The notes beneath the pieces were generated by a model. That model had not been told where the DNA came from, ran no database searches, and was given only the letters and a program-made list of their open reading frames with translations. A DNA stretch of 16,656 nucleotides from Sphingobacteriales bacterium. GTDB taxonomy: Bacteria > Bacteroidota > Bacteroidia > Chitinophagales > Chitinophagaceae. This document shows positions 7,068 through 14,344 of the stretch, in pieces. Where the stretch lies: positions 3,215 through 19,870 of the forward strand of contig JAHEFC010000015.1 in assembly GCA_024640385.1 (NCBI GenBank), given 5' to 3'. Each line of letters starts with the position of its first letter. The first letter of the stretch is position 1. The position numbers were made by a program, and so were the translations under genes.

Positions 7068-8318
7068 CTACTGCCTGTAAATAATTCCGTCTTTCATTAC
7101 AAACAAAACCTTTCTCACATCAGAGATATTCCTGGATGGATCGCCTGAGAATATAGCAAAGTCCGCCTTCATACCCGGCTTAATGGAACCCACCTGGCTT
7201 TCCCAATGCATGGCCCTTGCATTCACCATGGTAGCGGCTTTCAGCACATCCAACGGCTTCATGCCGTATTCTACCATCAGCTCCATTTCCAGGTAATTCT
7301 CACCATGGGGATAAACGCCCACATCACCGCCCATGCCTATTGTTACTCCGGATGCCAGGGCATCTTTAAAACTTCTTTTCTTATTTACAATATTGGCGGG
7401 GTCAGGATCAACCCCTTTCTTCCAACCGCGATACTGAGTGATCTGGTCTACCGCCGAAACTGTTGGGAAATAAGTGACATTATGTTCTTTCATCAGCCTG
7501 CCCGTTTCCACATCAATGAAATCCCCGTGTTCAATGGTTTCCGCTCCTGCCAATACCGCACGACGGATGGCTTCTTTTGTTTTAGCATGACAAACCATCA
7601 CCCTGCCGCTGCTCCTGGTCACCTCATTGATAAGTTTCAATTCGTCCAATGTGAATGAAGGCTGGTCTTCTCCATTTACTCCCCAGCGGTAGTCAGCATA
7701 GATCTTGATGAAATCTGCTCCTTTGCCGATCTGGTCGCGAACAACGCGTACCAGGTCATTTCCATCTGCCGGCTCTGCACCCAGCATGATCGTTTGATCA
7801 TAGTCATACCCCTTGGGTCCGTATGAACCAGTGGCAACAATTGCCCGGCCTGCCACCTGCAACCTGGGTCCCGGAATGATGCCTTCGTTAATGGCACGCT
7901 TAAGCGCCACATCAGCATAACCAGCGCCTTCGGTTCCGAGGTCACGTGCACTGGTGAACCCCGCCATCAAAGTATTTTTGGCATGCACAGTTGCCCGGGC
8001 TGTTCTGTAGGCATCGGTTTCTTTCAACACCTGTGTATCCCAATCTGTAATATTATAGGGATAAAGCAGGAGGTGAGAATGCCCTTCGATCAAACCCGGT
8101 GTGAGCGTGGAACCTGGATAGTTTATTTTCAAAGCACCTTCAGGCACTTTAAGATTGGCGCCTGCGGAAATGATCTTGTTGCCTTCAACTATCACGGCCC
8201 AATCTGTATGCATGTTCTCCCCGTCAAACACCCGGTCTGCGGTGAGATAATACCTGGCTTGAGAAAATGAAAAACAGGAAATAAACAATAAGAAGAAAAC
8301 AGAAATTATTCGGCGCAT
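7068..8318 (-). CDS. Secreted metal-dependent amidohydrolase (imidazolonepropionase/prolidase-like)
   Basis: A 416-residue exported amidohydrolase-superfamily enzyme. ATG at 8318 gives a standard signal peptide (MRRIISVFFLLFISCFSFSQ); the frame extends upstream only to a GTG, which would spoil it. The HxH metal motif is in PGLIEGHSH (His80, His82). Lys205 in FIKIYADY is the likely carbamylated bridging lysine. His244 (VMVCH), His264 (ETIEHGDF) and Asp332 (GMGGDVG) complete a binuclear site. The family hydrolyses amide or cyclic amide bonds; periplasmic members in Bacteroidota often act on dipeptides or similar small amides, but the substrate is not determined. It follows the serine-hydrolase gene by 67 bases on the same strand, with a purine-rich stretch on the transcribed strand between them. 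Confidence 0.9.
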   Translation of the reverse strand: MRRIISVFFLLFISCFSFSQARYYLTADRVFDGENMHTDWAVIVEGNKIISAGANLKVPEGALKINYPGSTLTPGLIEGHSHLLLYPYNITDWDTQVLKETDAYRTARATVHAKNTLMAGFTSARDLGTEGAGYADVALKRAINEGIIPGPRLQVAGRAIVATGSYGPKGYDYDQTIMLGAEPADGNDLVRVVRDQIGKGADFIKIYADYRWGVNGEDQPSFTLDELKLINEVTRSSGRVMVCHAKTKEAIRRAVLAGAETIEHGDFIDVETGRLMKEHNVTYFPTVSAVDQITQYRGWKKGVDPDPANIVNKKRSFKDALASGVTIGMGGDVGVYPHGENYLEMELMVEYGMKPLDVLKAATMVNARAMHWESQVGSIKPGMKADFAIFSGDPSRNISDVRKVLFVMKDGIIYRQ

Positions 8319-8385
8319 ACAGCAGGTTTTGATCACTATTAAACATACAATTATTCTTCCTCTCTATCTCTCTCACGCTCTTATT

Positions 8386-9672
8386 TTAGTTATCAACCTC
8401 TTTGATCGCAGGTCTGCTGTCGGCTTTACGCGGCTGGTATTCCAGTTTGAAACCAGAAAGATCCGGCCTGAATGGCCTTGGCCTTTTCAGCTCATAGGAA
8501 TAAATGGTTTGCCCCAGTTTATTCATGAATGGCCAGCCTACCGAATCGTACTCATATTTATCATCATTCAAAATACCATCGGCATTCACATAAATGGTTG
8601 CCGTAAGCATGAATTCAATATTATTTTTAAAATCTGCCACATAACTCACATCGGTTAAGCATCCATAGGCCCAGCCTACTTTATTGAAAACCCTTACGTG
8701 TTCAGGCATCAGGTGCGTGCTATCCCTGAAATAGAATTTCACGTAGCTGTCATAAAACTTAGCCGTATCATATTTTGGGTAATCGCTCTCCGACGGGTAT
8801 TGCGACAGGTATCTGTACAGAAAAGCATAATCGTTTTTACTTAAATGGAAGCGCTGTTTTTTGGATACCGACTGGGGAAACATGACCGATTGCAGCAATC
8901 CCTGCAAATGTTCAACTGTCAGATTATTGGCAAACGTAAAATCAATGGGCTCGTTGACCAGGCTGTCTTTGGCATTGAGATAACCCTTGCCCATCCTGTT
9001 GATATGTGAGAAGTTGAACGCATCAGGATTATATGCTTCTGGCTGCAGGTAGATGAGTTTTCCCTCTGTATCAATGAATCGTATTGGATTGGTATACCTG
9101 TTCTGGTCCACGGTAAGGCCCATGAACTGCCTGCTGATCCTCAGGTCGGGATAACCCATCTCATGCAACCTCCTGTTGATGGTTTGCTGCCCGATGAACT
9201 GGTACATCCTGTTATAGGCATCATTATCACTGACCAGCAAGGCTTTCCGGATGAAGTGTGCGATGGAAGGCTTTCCTGTTTCCGAAGTGCTGTCGGCATA
9301 TAGTTTCCGCTGCCAGGGCCTGGAGCTGTCGAACTGCATGAGGGTGTTCATATCAACCCCTTCATTCTTCATGCTGCGTAATTTCTCCAGTGAAAGAAAT
9401 GCAAGCGGCAGCTTTACAGTAGATGCCGGATTGAAATAAATCAGTGAATCAACGTTGAGATAGTAATTATGGAAAGAAGGCTTGTTCTTTTTATCGCGGT
9501 CTATTCTCGTATATATCACCTGGTAACGGTAGACCTCAGGATGACTGATCACCTCTTGCAGTAAAGGATCACTATTCTGTTTAAGGATATCCAACAGCTC
9601 TTTATCTGTTCTGGGCTGGGAAAAAGCTGCGAGCGAAACCAACAACAGAACCGGGATGAATACGCTTTTCAT
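8386..9672 (-). CDS. Secreted serine hydrolase with class A beta-lactamase fold
   Basis: A 428-residue exported protein (signal peptide about 1-18, ending AAFSQ). It carries the three active-site motifs of the class A beta-lactamase/DD-peptidase fold: SxxK at Ser84-Lys87 (NPASTVK), SDN at 148-150 (LVSDNDAYN), and a KTG-like KVG at 331-333 (NKVGWAYG). SxxK to SDN is 64 residues, close to TEM-type enzymes (60), but SDN to KVG is 183 residues against about 104, so roughly 80 residues are inserted, probably within about 185-310. I see no ExxLN omega-loop motif, so deacylation differs from true class A beta-lactamases and antibiotic hydrolysis should not be assumed. A peptidase, amidase or esterase role on cell-wall or other amides is equally possible. 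The VOC gene lies 15 bases upstream and the amidohydrolase gene downstream. Confidence 0.85.
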   Translation of the reverse strand: MKSVFIPVLLLVSLAAFSQPRTDKELLDILKQNSDPLLQEVISHPEVYRYQVIYTRIDRDKKNKPSFHNYYLNVDSLIYFNPASTVKLPLAFLSLEKLRSMKNEGVDMNTLMQFDSSRPWQRKLYADSTSETGKPSIAHFIRKALLVSDNDAYNRMYQFIGQQTINRRLHEMGYPDLRISRQFMGLTVDQNRYTNPIRFIDTEGKLIYLQPEAYNPDAFNFSHINRMGKGYLNAKDSLVNEPIDFTFANNLTVEHLQGLLQSVMFPQSVSKKQRFHLSKNDYAFLYRYLSQYPSESDYPKYDTAKFYDSYVKFYFRDSTHLMPEHVRVFNKVGWAYGCLTDVSYVADFKNNIEFMLTATIYVNADGILNDDKYEYDSVGWPFMNKLGQTIYSYELKRPRPFRPDLSGFKLEYQPRKADSRPAIKEVDN

Positions 9673-9687
9673 AAAATAATAAATGTA

Positions 9688-10068
9688 CTAAGGTTCCTGA
9701 TACAAACCCAGCACATTGCCTGTTGGATCCCTGAACCAAGCCGTGATCTCAGGTGCATCTTCTCCAACCTGCCGTACTATGTGGCCCCCATTTTCAACAA
9801 TCAGCATCATGGTTGCTTCAATATCATCTACCATGATATGGATCAGCGTACCGAGTTCAACCACTGGCTTCCTGTCGGTTCTCCAGGTACCGCTGACCTC
9901 GCCAACGCCATCATCAAAAGCGATCGATCCATCGCCCCTAACTCTTTTCATCCATCCGAATATCTTCTCATAAAATGTGGCCGACTCCTCAATATCCCGT
10001 GTAGGCAGCTCTATGTAACAGATCTTACCGTTACCGTATGTGGGTACCTTATTGTTAGCCATTTTCAT
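9688..10068 (-). CDS. VOC-family (glyoxalase/bleomycin-resistance-like) protein
   Basis: A 126-residue cytoplasmic protein with the paired beta-alpha-beta-beta-beta VOC fold. The first half begins GNGKICYIELPTRDIEESATFYEKIFGW (12-39). The second half includes LIHIMVDDIEATMMLIVENGG (75-95) and ends with the family signature FRDPTGNVLGLYQ (112-124). VOC proteins may be metal-dependent isomerases, dioxygenases, thiol transferases or antibiotic-binding proteins; nothing here decides among them. The frame is open up to an ATG at 10110, but the conserved domain starts directly after ATG 10068 or 10062; I use 10068, which is uncertain by a few codons. It is the first gene of the minus-strand group and is divergent from the acylase gene. 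Confidence 0.85.
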   Translation of the reverse strand: MKMANNKVPTYGNGKICYIELPTRDIEESATFYEKIFGWMKRVRGDGSIAFDDGVGEVSGTWRTDRKPVVELGTLIHIMVDDIEATMMLIVENGGHIVRQVGEDAPEITAWFRDPTGNVLGLYQEP

Positions 10069-10118
10069 GATTTTTGTAGTTACTAATGTAAAGATTGCAT
10101 CAGTAAACATTTAAAATA

Positions 10119-10152
10119 TTAACTGAATTCCTAATTTCTTACATTCAGTTAA
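10119..10152. promoter_or_regulatory. Perfect 10-base inverted repeat in the VOC/acylase divergent promoter region
   Basis: TTAACTGAAT (10119-10128) and ATTCAGTTAA (10143-10152) are exact reverse complements, separated by 14 bases; past a single mismatch two further bases pair. The repeat ends 13 bases before the acylase ATG, inside the roughly 97-base gap shared by both promoters. The 24-base centre-to-centre spacing suits a dimeric regulator on one helix face, or a 5' leader hairpin. The structure is certain; the operator role is inference. Confidence 0.6.
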
Positions 10153-10165
10153 CATATTTCATGCC

Positions 10166-12241
10166 ATGAGATACTACCTGATCGTTCTGTTCATTGCCAC
10201 CATCTTTCATGCAACCGCCCAGCAAAAACCAGCTACGATTCAATGGGATGAATGGGGCATCCCACATATCACAGCAAATAATGATGAAGAACTGATGTAT
10301 GCCCAGGGCTGGGCTTCCATGCAAATGCATGGCAATCTCATCACGGAACTATACGGAAGGGCCAGGGGCAAGGGCGCTGAATATTGGGGCAAACAAAAGC
10401 TGAAGGAAGACATGTTCATTAACATGCTCGGCTTTCCAGAACTGGCAGAAGAATGGACGGCCAATCAGGACCCTGCATATAAAAAAATGCTGTCGGCATA
10501 TGTCAGGGGACTGAATGATTATGCCTCCGCACATCCCGAATCGGTTAAACCCGAAAATCGTGTTATCCTTCCTTTCTCTGAAAAAGATGTTAATCTGCAC
10601 GCGATATTCGTTGTATTTGGAAGATTTGTTGGCGGGAGTGAATTAGGAGGAGACCTGGAATGGAAAGAAATGGGGTCGAACACACTCGCAGTGGGCCCAT
10701 CCCGTTCCGCTTCAAAAAAAGCCATGCTGGTTCAGAATCCTCATTTGCCCTGGTTCGGAGAGTTCCTGTTTGCGGAATTCCATATGATGAAACCCGGGCA
10801 GAATATCTATGGCTCTAATCTGGTAGGATTACCCGGTATCGCCATCGCCTTCAATGAAAACCTGGGCTGGAGCCATACCAATAACACCATCGATAATGCA
10901 GATACCTATGAGTTGCAGTTGAAAGATGGCGGCTACCTCCTGGATGGAGTAAAAAAAGATTTTACAGTAAGAAAGAAAATACTCAAATACAAAGACGGGG
11001 ATGGGAAGATGGGAGAACAGGAACTCACCATACTTACCGCAGAACAAGGCCCAGTAGTGAATATGGGTAAAGAAAAAGCCCTGGCGATCAGGATGCCGGG
11101 GTACGACAGGCCAAACATTGGCTACCAGTGGTGGAAGATGGCGAACGCAAAGAGTTTTGAGGAATTTGAATCAGCGGTAAAGATGGCGCAGATCCCTTTC
11201 TGGAATATTATGTATGCCGATAAAAAAGGAAACATCTTCTACCTGTTCAATGGGCTGGTTCCAAAACGCGCTGACGGAGCTTGGGCCAAATGGGATAACA
11301 TTATCAAGGGGGGAAAATCTTCAGATATATGGACTACGGTACATCCGTATGAAGACCTTCCCAAGTTAAAAAATCCATCGAGCGGATGGTTACAGAATTC
11401 CAACGATCCTCCCTGGAGCTGCACTTACCCTTTCGAAATTGATGCTAAGAAATACCCGCCGTATATGTCGCCCCATTTCATGGATTTCCGCAACCAAAGC
11501 TCCATTCGAATGATGGCCGACGACTCTTCGATCACGTTCGATGAACTGGTGGCATATAAACATTCGACCAGGCTGGAACTTGCGGAAAGAGTATTGGATG
11601 ACCTGTTCAAAGCCATAGATGAGCATGGCACTGCAACCAGCAAAGAAGCAAAAGCTGTGCTGGAGAAATGGGACCGAAATGCGGATGCCACCAGCACTGG
11701 CGCTGTTTTGTTCATTCAGTGGGCCATGGCCATGAACCCGTTCTCAGGCCGGATGTTTGCGGTTAAATGGGACGAAAAGAATCCACGAAAAACACCAGAT
11801 GGACTCGCAGATCCCAAGGGGGCTGTGGCAAAACTCGATGAAGTGGCCGCAAAACTTAAAACCAAATATGGCACCATGGCAATTCCATACGGCGATATAG
11901 TTCGCCTTCGTTCAGGTACCATTGACCTCCCGGCAAATGGCAGCGAGGGAGCCGTTGGAAGTTTTCGTGTTGCAGGCGCTTCCCCTGTTGATGAAAAAAC
12001 ATTTCAAATAGATGGGGGCGACTCCTGGGTGGGCGTGATCGAATTCGGGAATAAAATAAAAGCGAAAGTACTCATGAGTTATGGCAACTCCTCACAGGAA
12101 GGAAATCCACATTTCGGCGACCAGCTGAAATATTTTTCGGAGAAAAAACTCCGCGATGCGTATTTCTATCCGGCAGATGTAGAGAAACATAAAGTAAGAA
12201 CGGAACAGTTAAAGAACGGCAGGTTCATTCTGCTTCAGTAG
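10166..12241 (+). CDS. Penicillin-acylase-family Ntn hydrolase (secreted N-acyl amidase)
   Basis: A 691-residue precursor with a signal peptide (about 1-18, ending ATAQ). It is expected to self-cleave between Gly170 and Ser171 in EMGSNTLAVGPS, giving an alpha chain of about 150 residues and a beta chain of 521 whose N-terminal Ser171 is the nucleophile. Supporting motifs are WDEWGIPHI (27-35), AQGWASMQMH (46-55), NPHLPW (191-196), and GWSHTNNTIDNADTYEL, which supplies the oxyanion asparagine. The family deacylates penicillins, aculeacin-type lipopeptides or N-acyl-homoserine lactones in the periplasm; the substrate here cannot be read from sequence. ATG at 10166 is required, because the ATG at 10161 runs into a stop after one codon. 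Its 3' end overlaps the convergent M48 gene by 17 bases. Confidence 0.93.
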   Translation: MRYYLIVLFIATIFHATAQQKPATIQWDEWGIPHITANNDEELMYAQGWASMQMHGNLITELYGRARGKGAEYWGKQKLKEDMFINMLGFPELAEEWTANQDPAYKKMLSAYVRGLNDYASAHPESVKPENRVILPFSEKDVNLHAIFVVFGRFVGGSELGGDLEWKEMGSNTLAVGPSRSASKKAMLVQNPHLPWFGEFLFAEFHMMKPGQNIYGSNLVGLPGIAIAFNENLGWSHTNNTIDNADTYELQLKDGGYLLDGVKKDFTVRKKILKYKDGDGKMGEQELTILTAEQGPVVNMGKEKALAIRMPGYDRPNIGYQWWKMANAKSFEEFESAVKMAQIPFWNIMYADKKGNIFYLFNGLVPKRADGAWAKWDNIIKGGKSSDIWTTVHPYEDLPKLKNPSSGWLQNSNDPPWSCTYPFEIDAKKYPPYMSPHFMDFRNQSSIRMMADDSSITFDELVAYKHSTRLELAERVLDDLFKAIDEHGTATSKEAKAVLEKWDRNADATSTGAVLFIQWAMAMNPFSGRMFAVKWDEKNPRKTPDGLADPKGAVAKLDEVAAKLKTKYGTMAIPYGDIVRLRSGTIDLPANGSEGAVGSFRVAGASPVDEKTFQIDGGDSWVGVIEFGNKIKAKVLMSYGNSSQEGNPHFGDQLKYFSEKKLRDAYFYPADVEKHKVRTEQLKNGRFILLQ

Positions 12242-13025
12242 CGCCAACAGCAGTCTTCAATTGCTTCCATGTTTGAGTGGCAAGTACCGGCCTGGACTTG
12301 TTAGACTTGCCTTTGCTGTATTCAACAATATATTCACCCCTCGCTTTAGAATCGGGATGTGTACTCACCCATGTGAGGTAACGCATATTATCCGGGGCAT
12401 TTTCTCCCAGCCTGTACAGGAAATTGGCAAGATGATCAGGTGGAAGGTTTGCCATATTCATATAGTCTACAGACTTCATATCTGCCTCTTTCTCCAATTT
12501 ACGGTCATAGGCTGAAGAAGATAGCAGTCTTGTTATTTCAGCCACCTCACCTCCGCCGCCGCCTGTTGTCACCGAGATCAATACAGACAGGCCTACTTCC
12601 TTCAGCAGCTTTTTCATCACGTGTTTTTCCTGCAAATGTGCCAGCTCATGTCCCATCACTCCAGCCAGTTCGCCTTCATCCAGAGCTTCCACGATCAAAC
12701 CTTTGTTGACAACGATATGGCCATTGGGCAAGGCAAATGCATTGACGTCTTCAATATCAACAATATGCAGCCTGATGGCGCTTTTATCGATCTGATTGGA
12801 TGTACAGATCCTTGTAAGAATACTGTCAACCGGTTTTGTGACAAGGGTATCCCCGATCTCCTTATCCTTATAGATCTCCCAGAACAGATCTCCCAGTTTC
12901 TCTTCTGTGTTTTTAGTGATCTTCTCGATCCTCAATAGCTTCATCCAGTTCACCTGGCTCAGGATCAGCCATGTCCCAAAAAACAAACCGATCACAATGG
13001 TCAGCTGCAGTAATATCTTCTTCAT
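12225..13025 (-). CDS. Membrane-anchored M48-family zinc metalloprotease
   Basis: A 266-residue protease with one N-terminal hydrophobic segment (about 4-23) and no lipobox, so probably inner-membrane anchored with its domain outside. The zinc motif HELAH is at 126-130 (catalytic Glu127). The third ligand is Glu180 in KEADMKSVDYM. The late M48 motif STHPDSKAR is at 221-229. NAFALPNGHIVVNKGLI at 95-111 is the conserved strand before the active helix. A pentaglycine loop lies at 155-159. M48 enzymes degrade damaged or misassembled membrane and envelope proteins (HtpX, BepA and LoiP are examples). The start comes 1 base after the DUF4870 stop, which makes it the last gene of a four-gene operon. 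The stop lies inside the convergent acylase gene. Confidence 0.93.
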   Translation of the reverse strand: MKKILLQLTIVIGLFFGTWLILSQVNWMKLLRIEKITKNTEEKLGDLFWEIYKDKEIGDTLVTKPVDSILTRICTSNQIDKSAIRLHIVDIEDVNAFALPNGHIVVNKGLIVEALDEGELAGVMGHELAHLQEKHVMKKLLKEVGLSVLISVTTGGGGGEVAEITRLLSSSAYDRKLEKEADMKSVDYMNMANLPPDHLANFLYRLGENAPDNMRYLTWVSTHPDSKARGEYIVEYSKGKSNKSRPVLATQTWKQLKTAVGATEAE

Positions 13026-13026
13026 A

Positions 13027-13455
13027 TCAACGAGGGCATATCAGGTTTGTGAGGTCTCCATATAGCCACCAACGGACATGCTCGCCCCTCCTGGTATGGA
13101 TGGCAGTATATATAGTGGCAATGAACTCAATGAGGTTAAAAAGAATTACTGTGATCACGTAAGCCACATAATAGTTGGTCACTACCGCATCGCTGAAAAC
13201 TATAGAAACCGTCCACCAGAATCCAAAGCTGTTCATGAACAATAAGGAGAACTGCGACAGCAGGGCCTGTGTACAATGCCACCGTACAAAATATGTACCC
13301 TTTCGATTACCCATATAAAATATGAATGTAGCGATGAGGTTGATGATAGGAAGAGGCAACCCCGCTATTGCTGCAACCAGCGACATGAGATAACTATTCG
13401 AAGCTTTTTCTGCTTCATGATCAGTAGGCGAATAGCTTACGTTATCAATGATCAT
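13027..13455 (-). CDS. DUF4870-family multi-pass membrane protein
   Basis: A 142-residue integral membrane protein with about four hydrophobic segments (roughly 23-48, 65-87, 92-118, with the first probably a hairpin pair). It has the DUF4870 pattern: SYLMSLVAAIAGLP near 21-34 and the conserved FVRWHCTQALLSQ at 57-69. The frame extends upstream to 13476, but ATG at 13455 is preferred: it overlaps the DUF2752 stop in a 4-base ATGA, a classic translational-coupling arrangement. No biochemical function is known for the family. Position between DUF2752 and the M48 protease, with almost no spacing, implies a shared role. Confidence 0.88.
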   Translation of the reverse strand: MIIDNVSYSPTDHEAEKASNSYLMSLVAAIAGLPLPIINLIATFIFYMGNRKGTYFVRWHCTQALLSQFSLLFMNSFGFWWTVSIVFSDAVVTNYYVAYVITVILFNLIEFIATIYTAIHTRRGEHVRWWLYGDLTNLICPR

Positions 13456-13856
13456 AGTCCTTTGTAAATATTCCACATCCAGTTTGCCAGTAACAGCAGC
13501 AGGGCCGTAATGGCAAATCTTTTCCGGCTGAAAAACAACTCGGCTTTTCTGTAGGCTATGAACAGGGTCCGCTTTTTATTGAACAGGTCGTACGCGATCC
13601 ACAATGGGATCAGAGCCATGGAGATCAGGAGGAAAAGTCCCATCGGATTCCATAACACGGCCTGTACAATATCTCCCTGCATCAATGATATGACTGACCT
13701 GGTAGAACCGCAGGATGGGCAGGGGATGCCTGCTACACTCTTGAATATGCATGCGTGCACTTCATTGTCTGCAGCTGTAATCAGGTTATAATAAATCCAT
13801 GCATAGCCTGCGGCACACATAACAGCCAGTAAACCATATAGTCTGTTCCTGTTCAT
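13452..13856 (-). CDS. DUF2752-family membrane protein
   Basis: A 134-residue membrane protein. Residues about 7-27, 69-92 and 114-131 are hydrophobic. The family signature is at 36-54: CIFKSVAGIPCPSCGSTRS, with Cys36, Cys46, Cys49 and Arg53. The CPxCGxTR core suggests metal binding or a redox pair, but neither is established for the family. Its stop overlaps the DUF4870 start by 4 bases, and its start lies 3 bases after the TM2 gene. The length is normal for the family. Confidence 0.9.
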   Translation of the reverse strand: MNRNRLYGLLAVMCAAGYAWIYYNLITAADNEVHACIFKSVAGIPCPSCGSTRSVISLMQGDIVQAVLWNPMGLFLLISMALIPLWIAYDLFNKKRTLFIAYRKAELFFSRKRFAITALLLLLANWMWNIYKGL

Positions 13857-13859
13857 TGG

Positions 13860-14198
13860 TCAGGCAAGTAGGGGTTGAAGCTGTGCCAGGTTCTTTTCGC
13901 GTGTGGCTCCCATGATCAGGAACCAGTCTATGATAGCCCAGATACCAAATCCGCCACAGGTAAGCAGTTTGCCAATACCGAGACCGGTATCGCCGATCAT
14001 GAACCTGTCGATACCTAGATAACCAACAAGCAAAGAAATGATCAGGATCATGGTAGGATCTTTAAACTGCATGGTTTGCAGAACGGCCCACCTGGAATCG
14101 TCAGTTTGTATAAGCCTCTCTCTTATAGGCAATAAGGTTTGACTTTCAAAATACTTCGAATTAGACATGATGAACATGTCTACTTTAGATGAATCCAT
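13860..14198 (-). CDS. TM2-domain membrane protein
   Basis: A 112-residue protein whose C-terminal half is a TM2 domain: two hydrophobic helices (about 50-69 and 78-98) joined by a short turn with the diagnostic GIDRFMIGDTGLGIGKLLTCGGFGIWAIIDWFLI pattern at 62-95, including Asp64-Arg65-Phe66. An amphipathic N-terminal segment of about 45 residues precedes it. ATG at 14198 is chosen because related Bacteroidota TM2 proteins, from memory, begin with a similar KVDMF segment; downstream ATGs at 14177 and 14168 are alternatives. It is the first gene of the TM2-DUF2752-DUF4870-M48 operon. TM2 proteins are widespread but mostly uncharacterised in bacteria. Confidence 0.9.
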   Translation of the reverse strand: MDSSKVDMFIMSNSKYFESQTLLPIRERLIQTDDSRWAVLQTMQFKDPTMILIISLLVGYLGIDRFMIGDTGLGIGKLLTCGGFGIWAIIDWFLIMGATREKNLAQLQPLLA

Positions 14199-14210
14199 AA
14201 AAGGGAAACG

Positions 14211-14237
14211 TTGTAGAGTTAATGGGTAATAATTTTG
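14211..14237 (+). promoter_or_regulatory. Possible Bacteroidota-type promoter for the FAD oxidase gene
   Basis: TAATTTTG at 14230-14237 exactly matches the Bacteroidota -7 consensus TAnnTTTG. The best -33 candidate is TTG at 14211-14213, but its 16-base spacing is shorter than the usual 19-21. It lies about 108 bases before the oxidase ATG, in a 146-base AT-rich gap between divergent genes. An 8-base exact match can occur by chance in such sequence. Confidence 0.35.
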
Positions 14238-14344
14238 GTTTCAGAGTTATGATAATAACGTCTGCAGTACAATAATAATATCTGATAGATAACTTTTATG
14301 CGTTTTATTAAAATAATTCTTCGTTCAATTTTTATAAATTGTTG

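Noticed and set aside
7206..7658. A 150-codon plus-strand frame opposite the amidohydrolase gene
   Set aside because: It is antisense to conserved metal-site coding sequence and its translation looks like reverse-frame composition.
7847..7867. Heptamer-like bases inside the amidohydrolase gene, encoding PRLQVAGR
   Set aside because: Only about three imperfect units, and the amidohydrolase family normally has a GPR-x-x-x-(S/A)-G motif at this point, so the match is probably coding coincidence and not repeat insertion.
13456..13476. Upstream extension of the DUF4870 gene to ATG 13476
   Set aside because: The ATGA overlap at 13452-13455 gives a better coupled start, and the extra seven residues are the other frame of the DUF2752 C terminus.
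14326..14341. CAATTT/AAATTG hairpin just before the oxidase start
   Set aside because: A 6-base stem with mostly A-T pairs in a very AT-rich gap is expected by chance.
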